DNA of 64,000 bases from contig WWBZ02000016.1 of NCBI GenBank assembly GCA_011503125.2, forward strand, positions 4,712,001-4,776,000. Direction: 5' to 3'. Positions 1-10,534 of this stretch are shown one piece after another. Under the pieces are notes generated by a model that was not told the DNA's origin, searched no databases, and worked only from the letters and a program-made list of their open reading frames with translations. The first letter of the stretch is position 1. Every line of letters begins with the position of its first letter. Source of the DNA: Botryosphaeria dothidea (taxonomy: Eukaryota; Ascomycota; Dothideomycetes; Botryosphaeriales; Botryosphaeriaceae). The position numbers and the translations under genes are program-made.

Positions 1-2206
1 CTCATAACTTGCAGCGACCGGACCAAACACCGAGCCCCAAGTCTGGCCGGGCTTGTACCAAGTGGTCACCGGCTTGTTGGTAAGCGGGCTGATGGGAGGG
101 TTCTTGGTGTCGAAGTTGTACTCTCCAGGCGCAGTTTCCTGCAGAAGTTTACCACAACCATGACCAAGCAGCTCGTGAAGTCCGACTTGAACCTCGAACG
201 AGGGATCGCGGTACTTTCTGTACACCGCGTCGTCGCTGTCCTTGATGAAGGGAATGGGTTCGTTTGGTGCTTTCGCAGACAACACATTGCCCAAGCTCAC
301 GTTCTTGAATCCCTCCTTCTGACGGATGTCATCGTAGTTCGGGATGTTGATACCGGCAGGGATACTGTGACAGAATCAGCGCTAGCGTCCAATGGGAATT
401 TGGATACCCCGTACTCACCCGCTACCAGCAAAAGTAAGGACTTCGAGAGAGGTGAAGTCGGGGCTCAGGAACTTGTCTTTCTCGAAGTCCTTTTCCCAGG
501 GAAGGCGAGGGATGAGAGAGGGAGCAGCATCAACCAACTTGCCAAAGGCCTTAGTCCTCTCCTTGTTGACCATGGCAACAAAGCCCTCCCACTCACCACG
601 AATGCCATGAGGGTCACGGTAAGTCTCGACGAAACCAATGTCAGTCTCGACCAGCGGACCCTTGTCTCTGATCCAGTACCTCTGGCTGTCCTTGTATGCC
701 TCAAGCGAGCCCGTGGTGAAAGACTTCTCATAAGCATCCAGCATAGCCCTCTCAGTGTCGTTAGCGGCGTACTGGCGGGCGTTCTTGATAGCATCCGCAA
801 TCGTTGCCATCTCCTTTGAGTAGTCGCCAAAGACAAGCTTTAGCTTCTTTCCTTTAAGCTTGCCATCCAGCTCCCATTCAGATTCCGGAATGTCCCTCTG
901 CTCCTTGGATGGAGCATCCACTGCGGACGCAATCAAGACCTCGAAGCCATCCTCAGTCTTCCTGATCCTGGTGTTCTCAGGCAGCAGTTTCTTGCTCTCC
1001 AGAAAATCGCTAAGAATGCTGATCTCCTCCTTTGTGATATCCGGAGAGTCCGGATAGTACGTAGACAGGTGGCCGGCATCCGGATATCCCAAGTGCATAC
1101 TCTCAACGCTCTTGTCGGCGAAAATGTCGTCCTTGAACTTCTCGTACAGCTTCAGCGATTCCGGAGTCAGAGTTGCCAAAGCTTTCAGCTGCCTGGACTC
1201 GAGGCGCGGCACGAATTTGGAATCTCCGAAGCTCTTGTAATTTCCAGCATTGCCCAAGAACTGGGCTGCATAGTCCAGAAAGGCCTTGAGCTCATCATCC
1301 GACAGACCAGCATCCTTCTGTGCCTTCTTCCAATCACCCTTATATTGGCGGTGCAGGGCGACTATGAAATCGTAGATATGCTCGGATTCGGGGGAGATCT
1401 GGCGAAGGACGATGCGGGTGCCGGCGAAGCAAGCACTAATATATATTAGCAACGCGGATCAAAGTGAATGTTGTGTGCCACGCCGATAGTTCAGATGCTC
1501 GCCAAAGCAGATCTCGAGTGCAAGCACCAGGCGCAGCTTGGAAGTTTGTTGGCCATAATCACGAACACATCCACGAAAGACACTTGTGGCTTGTTGCTAT
1601 GACATGGCTACAGCTGGTGCAGGTGGTGCTCCCAGCTGAATCTACCGTGGCCGATCGCATCCATTGTATGTGTATTCGCTACAGCTATCGGAAGGTACTG
1701 CACGGCTCAGGCGAGCTCTCGCAAACTACGGCGGGCGGGGCTGTTGGGGCGGGGCGGGCTGACATGGAGAGGTAGTGGGAGTAGAGCTTCTGCTGGTCGT
1801 TCAGAGCTTCAAAGTGGGGCTTGATAGCCAGCGGCACAATAGTGGGCGGGCTGTCAGCCAGATAGTGCTTGAGAATTTCGGGATCCATGGCGGCGGCTGT
1901 AGATGCTTGGGAGGTGGTGTGGACAGCTCGCAGCTGGTAGCGGGGTCCAAAGGGAAGGCAGCTGGAGCGCTGCGGGGCGGCTTGGCAGCCATTCCCTCCG
2001 GTAGCACACGCATCGAAACGCGACAAAGAGCCTCTCGCGCCACGGATGCTTGCATATGTGCGTGCATGTGCAGCCGTTTCTCGCCGCAGCAACGATGCTG
2101 CCAGGGGCGTGCGACTTTGCAAAGATTCTACTCCCAGGCGTCCGCTGGCGCGCGATAGCGGATGCAACGCTGCAAGCACGCGCAGACCGCGGGGCTGAGG
2201 AGCCAT
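1..2206 (-). CDS. DPP3: Dipeptidyl peptidase III (metallopeptidase M49), C-terminus off the left edge
   Basis: Zinc exopeptidase that removes dipeptides from the N-terminus of short peptides, usually cytosolic. Predicted exons on the minus strand are 2206-1764, 1435-419 and 364-1, joined in frame; the first intron (1763-1436) has a GTCAGC donor and is long for this window. The M49 zinc motif HELLGH is encoded at 177-160, followed by GCGKLLQE; the second zinc motif (EExxxE type) would lie beyond position 1. Conserved stretches include [10 protein letters not shown] and [13 protein letters not shown]. The usual start [14 protein letters not shown] is at 1888. The frame stays open to an ATG at 2206, adding 106 residues rich in Arg, Ser and Ala with almost no acidic residues and ending in [14 protein letters not shown], which looks like a mitochondrial presequence. 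Two isoforms from two starts are therefore likely (inference). Confidence 0.93.
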
Positions 2207-2548
2207 AGCGGGCGCAGGGCTAGCAGAGTCTTTTCTGGCGGGCCCGAGGCAATTGGACGGGCTCGTCAGGAGTCGCAGTCAGTAATTAGTTCCTTGGGGA
2301 CGCGAGATGTCGATGGGCGGCACTGGCCCCATCGCTGCTTCCGTGTCGGGGCACGGGCCTCCTGGGCTCTTGCCGCGCACACACAGACCACAACAGAAGA
2401 GTCGCCTTTCCCTCACCGCTGTCCTCCCCGTCCGCTCCTTCTCCATCGCATCCACCGCCCGACATCCTCCCCCTTGTCGCGCTTTTAGCATTTCTTCGCC
2501 AGCCTCTCTCTACAACTCCATCCACATCCACCACATTCCACAGCCACC
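2207..2548. promoter_or_regulatory. Divergent promoter between DPP3 and beta-tubulin
   Basis: This spacer separates two genes transcribed away from each other and must hold both promoters and 5' leaders. The half next to the tubulin gene is strongly C/T-rich on the plus strand, as is common before highly expressed fungal genes, and the tubulin ATG sits in a good context (CAGCCACCATGCG). I saw no convincing TATA box. Confidence 0.6.
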
Positions 2549-4295
2549 ATGCGCGAGATTGTACGTACCTGCGCCTGTCTGCTTGTTTTTAACGCGTCCC
2601 CTGACTGCCCCGCGTCCTGCCCCCCGACCGCAACAACAGCGCCAGCATCGCAGCGCACCTTTGCTAACATCGCCTTTTCGTGTCCATAGGTTCACCTCCA
2701 GACCGGCCAATGCGTAAGTCTCCTCCCGACCATCTTTTTCGCTGCATCGCGCTGACTTTGACCAGGGTAACCAAATCGGTGCTGCCTTCTGGTTTGTTGC
2801 CAAAACACCCGCTCCCGCGCCCCCGCTAACGCGAATCGACACCACAGGCAGACCATCTCCGGCGAGCACGGCCTGGACGGCTCTGGCGTGTAAGTCTGCA
2901 TCATTCTCAGCGTGGGAGAACATCAATGACTAAACTGTAGCAGCTACAATGGCACCTCGGACCTTCAGCTCGAGCGCATGAACGTCTATTTCAACGAGGT
3001 ACTCTCTCACTAATTAGACAAACACGTAAAGTATGGCAATCTTCTGAACGCGCAGCAGGCGTCCAACAACAAGTACGTTCCTCGTGCCGTCCTCGTCGAC
3101 CTCGAGCCCGGCACGATGGATGCCGTCCGCGCCGGCCCCTTCGGCCAGCTTTTCCGCCCCGACAACTTCGTCTTCGGTCAGTCCGGTGCCGGTAACAACT
3201 GGGCCAAGGGTCACTACACCGAGGGTGCCGAGCTCGTCGACCAGGTTCTTGACGTTGTCCGCCGCGAGGCTGAGGGCTGCGACTGCCTTCAGGGCTTCCA
3301 GATCACCCACTCTCTCGGTGGTGGTACCGGTGCCGGTATGGGTACTCTCCTGATCTCCAAGATCCGTGAGGAGTTCCCCGACCGTATGATGGCTACCTTC
3401 TCCGTTGTGCCCTCCCCCAAGGTCTCGGACACCGTCGTTGAGCCTTACAACGCCACCCTGTCCGTCCACCAGCTTGTCGAGAACTCCGACGAGACCTTCT
3501 GCATTGACAACGAGGTTCGTGAACAACAGCGCGTAAGATGTGCAAGAACGCGCGACTGACTTTTTTCAGGCTCTGTACGACATCTGCATGAGGACTCTCA
3601 AGCTCAGCAACCCCTCTTACGGTGACCTGAACCACCTGGTCTCCGCCGTCATGTCCGGCGTCACCACTTGCTTGCGTTTCCCCGGTCAGCTGAACTCTGA
3701 CCTGCGCAAGCTTGCCGTCAACATGGTTCCCTTCCCTCGTCTCCACTTCTTTATGGTCGGCTTCGCTCCTCTGACCAGCCGTGGCGCCCACTCCTTCCGT
3801 GCCGTCACCGTCCCCGAGCTCACCCAGCAGATGTTCGACCCCAAGAACATGATGGCCGCTTCCGACTTCCGCAACGGCCGCTACCTTACCTGCTCCGCCA
3901 TTTTCCGCGGTAAGGTCTCGATGAAGGAGGTTGAGGACCAGATGCGCAACGTCCAGAACAAGAACTCGTCCTACTTCGTTGAGTGGATCCCCAACAACGT
4001 TCAGACCGCCCTTTGCTCCATTCCTCCTCGTGGCCTCAAGATGTCGTCGACCTTCGTCGGCAACTCGACCTCGATCCAGGAGCTGTTCAAGCGTGTCGGT
4101 GACCAGTTCACTGCTATGTTCCGTCGCAAGGCTTTCTTGCATTGGTACACTGGTGAGGGTATGGACGAGATGGAGTTCACTGAGGCTGAGTCCAACATGA
4201 ACGACTTGGTTTCCGAGTACCAGCAGTACCAGGAGGCGTCCGTCAGCGATGCCGAGGAGGAGTACGACGAGGAGGCTCCCCTCGAGGAGGAGTAG
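2549..4295 (+). CDS. tub2: Beta-tubulin
   Basis: Beta subunit of the tubulin heterodimer, building spindle and cytoplasmic microtubules. Seven exons: 2549-2560, 2690-2713, 2766-2791, 2848-2889, 2944-2998, 3059-3514 and 3570-4295, giving 446 residues, the family's normal length. Five introns crowd the first sixth of the coding sequence, the classic ascomycete layout. The start MREI, the GTP-binding signature GGGTGAG and the acidic tail DEEAPLEEE are present. Residues known to govern benzimidazole binding are the sensitive type: H6, Y50, F167, E198 and F200. Two acceptors are tandem (TAGCAG at 2938-2943 and CAGCAG at 3053-3058); the downstream AG gives the conserved protein in both cases. Identity is essentially certain. 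Confidence 0.98.
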
Positions 4296-5020
4296 ATTTC
4301 TGTCCAGCTGGATCGGTAGCTTTGGCCATAGAGTGCCTGCTATACTTGGTCTTGTTTGGTTTTGAACTTCTGAGAACGTGCGAGTGGGGTGGACTCGGGC
4401 GTGTAGTTAAGCGTTTCAAAACAATAGTAGTGCTTTCGTAATCCATTTCTCGATTGAATATGCAAAACTTGCTCTATCACATCAAGACGTGCTAGAGCCA
4501 GACATGCGACAAAATGAAGTTTATTGGTATCTCCTATGTTGAAACTACAGAACGACCTCCCATTTCTCAGCCATGGCAGTTGAATACCCACCCATATTTG
4601 TTGAAAACGCCCTATCCGATGCAATTATCGTCGACTTCGTGATGCTCCACCCACCAGTCTTCCATCTACCCGCTCATCTTGTGCTACAGCCCACCTACGC
4701 GTCCCCTGTGACCACACGCATGTTGAATAAAGCGTGCAAATGAGATGCTCATCTCGGTTTTTGCGAGTTTATTAACTTTTTCTCCTGCACCCACTCCTTT
4801 CCCCTATATCCAACCTACCACGTGAGACTTGGAATATTGGTCGCAAATCTCCGCCCCGGTCCGGGCCGCCGCATAGTTATTAGGTTGTCGGACAGGCCCG
4901 TGCATGTTTGCTGAGATTACGAAGAGAGAGGGGCATTCGTCGGGGGCGGAGAAGAAGGATGCTAGATCCTCTCCCTTCCCCCCTCCGAAACTCGCAACCA
5001 ACCGTCTTTTTGTCGGTGGT
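4296..5020. other. Spacer between convergent genes (tub2 and OPI3 3' ends)
   Basis: Tail-to-tail interval expected to hold both 3' UTRs. An AATAAA-like element (TTGAATAAAGCG near 4722-4733) is visible on the plus strand. Short open frames here lack coding character, and I see no other gene. Confidence 0.6.
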
Positions 5021-6212
5021 CTACGACGACTTCTTGCCGCCCTGCGCCTTCCTCTCCCGCTCCCTCTTGGCGTATATCTCGGCCGTGAACGGGTCCTCGT
5101 AGCGCAGCGCGATGCTGTACGCGACGTACACCAGCGCCGTCAGCACGACGCCGGCGGGCCGGCCGAACAGGAGCGCGGTTCCGAGGAACGACATCGTGCT
5201 GCCCCAGTACATGGGCGAGCCGGTCACGTTGAACGGGAAGGACGTCACCGGCGCGTCCATCAGGATGCCGAAGTAGTCGCCCAGGTAGGTGCCCGTCACG
5301 CCGAGGGCGTACATGGAGGTCAGGACGAGCGTGTTGCCCGCGGCGAGGAGCGCGTAGGCGGTGTAGTTAGATGCGGGCGTTTGGAGGAGCGGGTGCGGGG
5401 GTTGGGCTTCGAGAGCGGACTTGTAGCTGTGCGGCGGGTTGGAAGGGTTAGTTTTTTTTTTTTTTTTTTTTGGGGGGGGGGGGTTTTTTGCTGGGGGGGG
5501 GGGGGGGGGCAGAGGGCGAGAGGCTTTGGGTGAAGAGGAGAGGAGAGGGGTTCTGGGGATCGGGGAGACGACGTACATGGCATCGCGGACGATTCCAAGC
5601 GTGAAGATGGTCACGGCGAGGGCGTAGCAGCCGTACAGCGAGTTGCCGCCGAAGAGCTTGGTGATGACCTTGTTGTGGTATTCTGCTTGCGCAGCGGGAG
5701 ACCGATTGTCAGCTTTCCTTTCTTGCATTTGCGGGTTTGTGGGCTCCAATAATGTAACGGGGATGCTGGCTATGAGGTTTGGGTTCTGTTGGAGCTCAAC
5801 GCTCTCGCGCACCTCCATGGGCTGCGTCTTGGGTAGATCGGGAGAGCTTCCCCATGCGCGAGCTCTCAACGTGAGAGGAGAAGAGAGAATTGCAGTACCT
5901 TGTCTAGCAGCAATGCTGGAGAGTGAATTAGCACGTTTGTTCTTCAATTCTCCCGTTGGTTCAATTGGATGCGACTTACTTCCAGAAGGTCGGGTTGAAG
6001 ATGATGGTGGCAGCGGACACTATTCACCTGACGTCAGCGATTGTTCTCGGGTGCTTCGATGGCTGCTGCGCAGAGCAATGCTGGTGTTGTGTCGTATCGG
6101 GCAATGTTTTGTCGTGCGGGGAAAAGCGCGCACGTAGCGGGGAATGCCATGGAAAGAACTAGCTGTACTCACGCCAGAAGGTTGGCTGATTGAAGTCGAC
6201 GAAGGCAGCCAT
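5021..6212 (-). CDS. OPI3: Phospholipid methyltransferase, OPI3 type
   Basis: Converts phosphatidyl-monomethylethanolamine to phosphatidylcholine in two S-adenosylmethionine-dependent steps in the ER. Predicted minus-strand exons are 6212-6173, 6019-5980, 5915-5899, 5682-5577 and 5426-5021, giving 202 residues, the usual Opi3 length. Conserved stretches include IIFNPTFWN, ARQEYHNK, GCYALAVTIFTLGIVRDA, LGVTGTYLGDYFGILM and GSPMYWGSTMSFLG. About four hydrophobic segments are present. The protein ends in KKSS, which fits a KKxx ER-retrieval signal. A 17-nt exon lies between two introns. The fourth intron (5576-5427) carries long homopolymer runs. The acceptor before exon 4 is a tandem AAGCAG; I used the downstream one. 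Confidence 0.93.
5452..5509. repeat. Homopolymer block T20-G12-T6-GCT-G17 inside an OPI3 intron
   Basis: On the plus strand: T at 5452-5471, G at 5472-5483, T at 5484-5489, GCT at 5490-5492, then G at 5493-5509. In the OPI3 transcript this becomes C-rich and A-rich runs between donor and acceptor. Run lengths may be imprecise in an assembly. Confidence 0.85.
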
Positions 6213-6748
6213 GGTTGAGGCGGAGGAGGTTAGGGTGCTAATGAGGCAATTGAGGGGCGGCGAGGCGGCACAAGCTGGGGAAAGGGCCAGAGAGGGACAA
6301 GAGAGAGAAATGAGAGAAATACGTGGCTGGCGTAGTTGACAGATGGTGTTCTTCCGCGCGGGATGGGGCTTGCATGTGACTGGGAGAGCTGGGCAAGCGA
6401 GGCCGGTGGAGCGGCACTGCGGACGGGAAAACAGACGTCAGAGCTTCCCCCACGTTTTTCGTCATCTGGCATGCCATTGGCAAGCCTCAACACCAGTTCC
6501 GGGTATCGTATCTGCCGTGCGACAGGGACTCCAACTTAAATGCAAGATGAATGTCATTACAATAATGTCATTAGCGTCGCGACCATGACCCTGTCCGCGA
6601 ACGATTACTGTCCGCGAAGACAATAGTCTACATGTAAGTCGTAGTGGTCATCGACCGTAAGAATGCAAAATCAAAAACGATGCCCTTTTTAGCCTCCCAA
6701 TTTTTCTTCACAGCGTGTCTTCTTCTCTACTCTTCAGCTTTGAATCGC
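6213..6748. other. OPI3 promoter and 3' end of the permease gene
   Basis: Both flanking genes are on the minus strand, so this interval holds the OPI3 upstream region and the permease 3' UTR. The overlapping small open frames on both strands lack recognisable content. Nothing else was found. Confidence 0.5.
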
Positions 6749-8433
6749 CTACAAGCCATTCGTCGCGCACGAAAAAGCACCTCCGAAAGTATCTTCCTCG
6801 TATCCTTGAATGATACTCTTGACGACTGCATAGGTTCCACCGCTGAGGAAGAGCAAGCCGATCGCGATCAAGATGACGTTGAAAACGAATCCGACAGGGC
6901 CCTTCCATCCACGGATCTTATAGAAGTCCGGTCCATAGTCTGCCTTGCGCATACGAATGTACGCGACGCCCCAGAAGATGAAGCCGAAGAACGAGTCGAA
7001 GAGCGCACTCATCAGGCTGAGCAAATCCGAGAAAAACGGAATGACTTCGGCAATGATGAAGGCCACAACCCAGAGGCAGGCAAGAATCAGCGCCCAAGAA
7101 GCCCAGCCAACGACCGTGTGGTTGCCCATGTGACGCGAATCGTGGAACAGGCGGAAGAAGACGAAACGCGCCGAAACAGAGGCGTAGAGAACACCCAGGA
7201 AGATTATTGTCGGGATCATGAAGCTGAAGCTGACCTTCTTGTAGACTTCGTTGCTGATTGAACCAAAAGCGGGGGCCGTAATGTACTGCGTTCCCGTGTA
7301 GGCATACACTATCGCGCCAACCAAGCTAAAGACGATAACTTCGGCAATGGTGACTGCCCAGAGCGCCTTCGGGAAGTCCTTCGGGTTCTTCATCTCCGCA
7401 ATGAAGGACGGAATCGTAATCTGGCCGATGAAGGTGTAGCTGATGTTCATGAATGCGTTCATACCAGCGACGAAGCTGGTTCCGGCGGCGGGGATAGCGA
7501 GTACAATAGGTTCTCCGAGCGTCTCAGGGTCATAACCAGCGGGATGGGGCTCAATTGCCTTGAAAATTGTTGCCAAAAGCACCGAGATGAAAGTGAAGAA
7601 CGCGGATGCCGTTGCCAGCTTGGCGAGAGTGGAAAAGGTCCGTGGCAGCGAGCAAATCCAAGAGATAACAGCAACGATTGCGGAGAAGCCGATGGTGCAC
7701 ACACTATGATTCGTCATGGTGTTGAGGTATTTTGCGCCAACAAGACAATGAAGACCCTGATCTGCGTAAGTCTCTGTTAAACCTCAAAAGACCCGGTTTA
7801 CTCACTTGAATGAATGTATTGTTCAGCAGGAACATGACGGCCGTGAACCACCACGCCCACCTTGCGTTGAAGAACAGCATCTGACCGATATCACAGACAT
7901 CCTTGACCTCGGGATGGCGAAGACAGAATTCCCTAGGCTCCTGTAAGCGCATAATCCTTGAATCTTTCCAGGAAAACATACCAGACAATCAAAGATGTAT
8001 ACAGAACCAGACCAGCGATCACAACAGTCAGAATCAAACCGGGAACAAGCCCAAGGATTGAGTAGGACCACGGGAATGACATGATAGCCAAGCAGATATA
8101 CTCGGAGAAAAGCAGAGCTGCCGTCTTGGGCCAGCTGCATGTGCGATACTTGATCGCGTTGGACTCCTCGAGAGCAATCTGCTTGCCCACGCTCACGGTG
8201 CTGTCCGAGTCAGAGCCACTACCCCCGATGCCACCGACAACGGGCTTTATGATGGGCTCGCTGATGCGGCGCATGGGGCGGTCGCCGTGCTTCTGGGCGG
8301 CCTCCGCGTCGTAGCCGGCGCCATAGTTGCCGGTGGTGTCGAGGACGCGCTTGTCGTCGGGAGAAGTGGATTTGGGGTCGACGCCGCCATCGCTGCTGTC
8401 GGCCGTCTTGGTCTTTCCGAAGCCTAACGCCAT
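6749..8433 (-). CDS. Neutral amino acid permease, AAAP family (Mtr/AVT-like)
   Basis: Membrane transporter with the Aa_trans fold, like the Neurospora neutral amino acid permease Mtr. Predicted exons are 8433-7982, 7932-7806 and 7756-6749, giving 528 residues. The first intron was set by a GTATGT donor and CCTAG acceptor that restore the family sequence LIVWEFCLRHPEVKDVCDIG; the second joins NNTFIQ to GLHCLVGAKYLNTMT. A hydrophilic N-terminal tail of about 100 residues (Gly, Ser, Asp-rich) precedes roughly eleven hydrophobic segments, the first beginning at TAALLFSEYICLAIMSFPW. The start MALGFGKTK was chosen because the residues upstream in the same frame do not resemble the family. Substrate range cannot be read from sequence. 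Confidence 0.88.
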
Positions 8434-10534
8434 TTCACCGACCGGATGGCTTGCACGAAGGGAGTGTAGTAGAAGGGTCTGCGATTGACAATCGCCGGCA
8501 GCATTAACCACTCGCTGTTTTCTACGGTGTTGGGCTAAGAGCCGGAGGGAAGCGCGCAACGAGGAATTCCGCTCGTCTGCGTGCTGATTCAGGCGTGGGA
8601 GCTGGATGAGAGTGGTTGGACTGGGGCAGGAGCGATCAGAGGAGAGGCAGTGTCAGCTGGGATAGGCTTTAAGTTTATAAACGAAAGGTGATCTTCGAAC
8701 GAGCCGGTCAGGCTAGAACCCGGTAGCAGTAGAGTGTTGCGTTGCGCGTTATTAGCGCAAGACGGGAGCCCATCGCTCGCTGATGTTGCCTTTGCAGAGA
8801 GAAGGGCCGGCGACGTCAGCAAATGGGAGACGTCAGCCGTGACATGGAAGGGGAGCTAATGCGCCAGGGCACCCGTGCGGGATTCCATCTGGAAGAAACA
8901 GTGGGCAAGATGATGCTGCGCAACCGGGCGTGTGGGCGTTTTGGTGCGCCGCATCGCCTGCTCGTAACCCGGCTCAGCTTTCATAGCCGCCTGCCGCGCC
9001 TCTTACAACATAATGCAAGCAAAGCGAAGGCCCGTGGCGGGCAGTCGCCATCGGCGCTTCCGGGAAAAGCTAAAAGAAAAAAAAAATTAGAGATCCGGGC
9101 GGGAAGGGCAGGAGCGTTGGCCACGCGCTGCCCGCAAACGTTGGCTTGGGAGGTAGGCCACAGCCGGTTTGGAGATAACGTGATAAGACGCCATCAGGGA
9201 CTAATCCCCGCTAAGCATAAGCCAAGCAGCTGCCTCCACAGCCCTTTCAGCTCCTCTTCCGCGGGAGGCCCTTTCTGCCTCGCCGCCGGCGGCCGCCGCC
9301 AGCCAGAACAGCACAGTCCACACCCCAGCTCCCGCCCGCGTGAACACTTCCGCCGCCACCGAGCCTATCTGCATCCTTCGGCCTCGCCGGCCATCTGACT
9401 GGATGCCTGCTCCGGCCACCAGCTTATCCCAGACTAAAGCAATCCCGTTCGCGTGCAGGACAGCCGACAATTAAAGTGGCCGGATCTGTGATCTGGTCGG
9501 CGCAGACCAAGCTCCGAGGCAAGAAAATCTCCAAGGGCTGGGCAGCTGGGCATCTCGCACCCGCCGCTCGCTTGGCTGCGCCGCAACTGGGCTTTGGGTC
9601 AGCCTCGACATCACCGCGCTGCTTTCATGTTCCGGGGTCGGCCAGCTCTCTTATGGTTGGCCATATGCGGCTCTGCCCTAACTCGACATCCTTGCGGGGT
9701 ATGCGGGGTCGACAAATGGGAATGATCCTTGCGCAGGCTGACGTTGAAGTGCCACTGCTTTTGCGTCGTGGGTGACACTGTCCTGAGCTACGTTATCTAT
9801 CTGCTTCTCTTCAGGCCATCAGTGCGACGTATAAGCTGTGCTACATCTCCACTGGATGATAATACAAGTTCTGATATCAGTCAGATAAGAAAGCTGTGGG
9901 AAACTGCTGCGGCCGATATTTAATATCCACAGAATTTGACAAGCATGACATCATTGGGATGCAAGCTTATCATGTTCATGGCAACATCCTGGAGTGATCC
10001 TATATATTCTTTACCTGGCCTGTCAACAAGAATATTGCATCTGAAACTAGCCGCACGCTACAAGTGCCACTGTACAATGCATCCACTAACGCAGCAAAAA
10101 GGTGCGACAAGAATATTGTAGAGAGCAGATCTCGCCTATACAAGAGACTTTGACCTTCTGGATTCGCCGTACGCTTCTCATTAGCATGCAACAGAACTTG
10201 TACACACTTGGACTCTTGTCCTTAGAACTTGAAAAGCCCAAAAATTATCTTTTCCCTGCTCCGAAAAAAGCGCCATTTCATAGGTTTCCATGCGGAGGGA
10301 CCGAATACTTGACTAACGTGGACGGAGTTGTACCTTTTCCAGCAATTAGGATTCTCATTTGGTAATATTTGCTTCGCAACGACTGCGGACTGCGTGATAG
10401 CCTTGGGCATCCGAAAACACCCGTCTACGCTCCTTTTTGGGGAATTAACTCTGAAAGTGTGCGATTTTCAAGAGGACCGGCGCCAAATATGCCCCCAACT
10501 ACATTTCCTTCCCTGAACCCCAGTTTTTGTCCTT
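8434..10534. other. Long non-coding interval upstream of the permease gene
   Basis: About 2.1 kb lies between the permease start and the LEO1 stop, the longest quiet stretch in the left half. The part near the permease is GC-rich, while 9800-10450 is visibly more AT-rich and repeats the string ACAAGAATATTG (near 10027 and 10108). Open frames on both strands (for example 8823-9398) have no recognisable domain. It probably holds the permease promoter and leader plus the LEO1 3' UTR. Confidence 0.5.

Noticed and set aside
8823..9398. Plus-strand open frame of 191 codons upstream of the permease
   Set aside because: It has an ATG, but no domain, no splice logic, and composition like the surrounding non-coding DNA.
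10027..10119. Repeated ACAAGAATATTG as a transposon end
   Set aside because: The two copies are short direct repeats with no inverted termini, target duplication or transposase frame between them.
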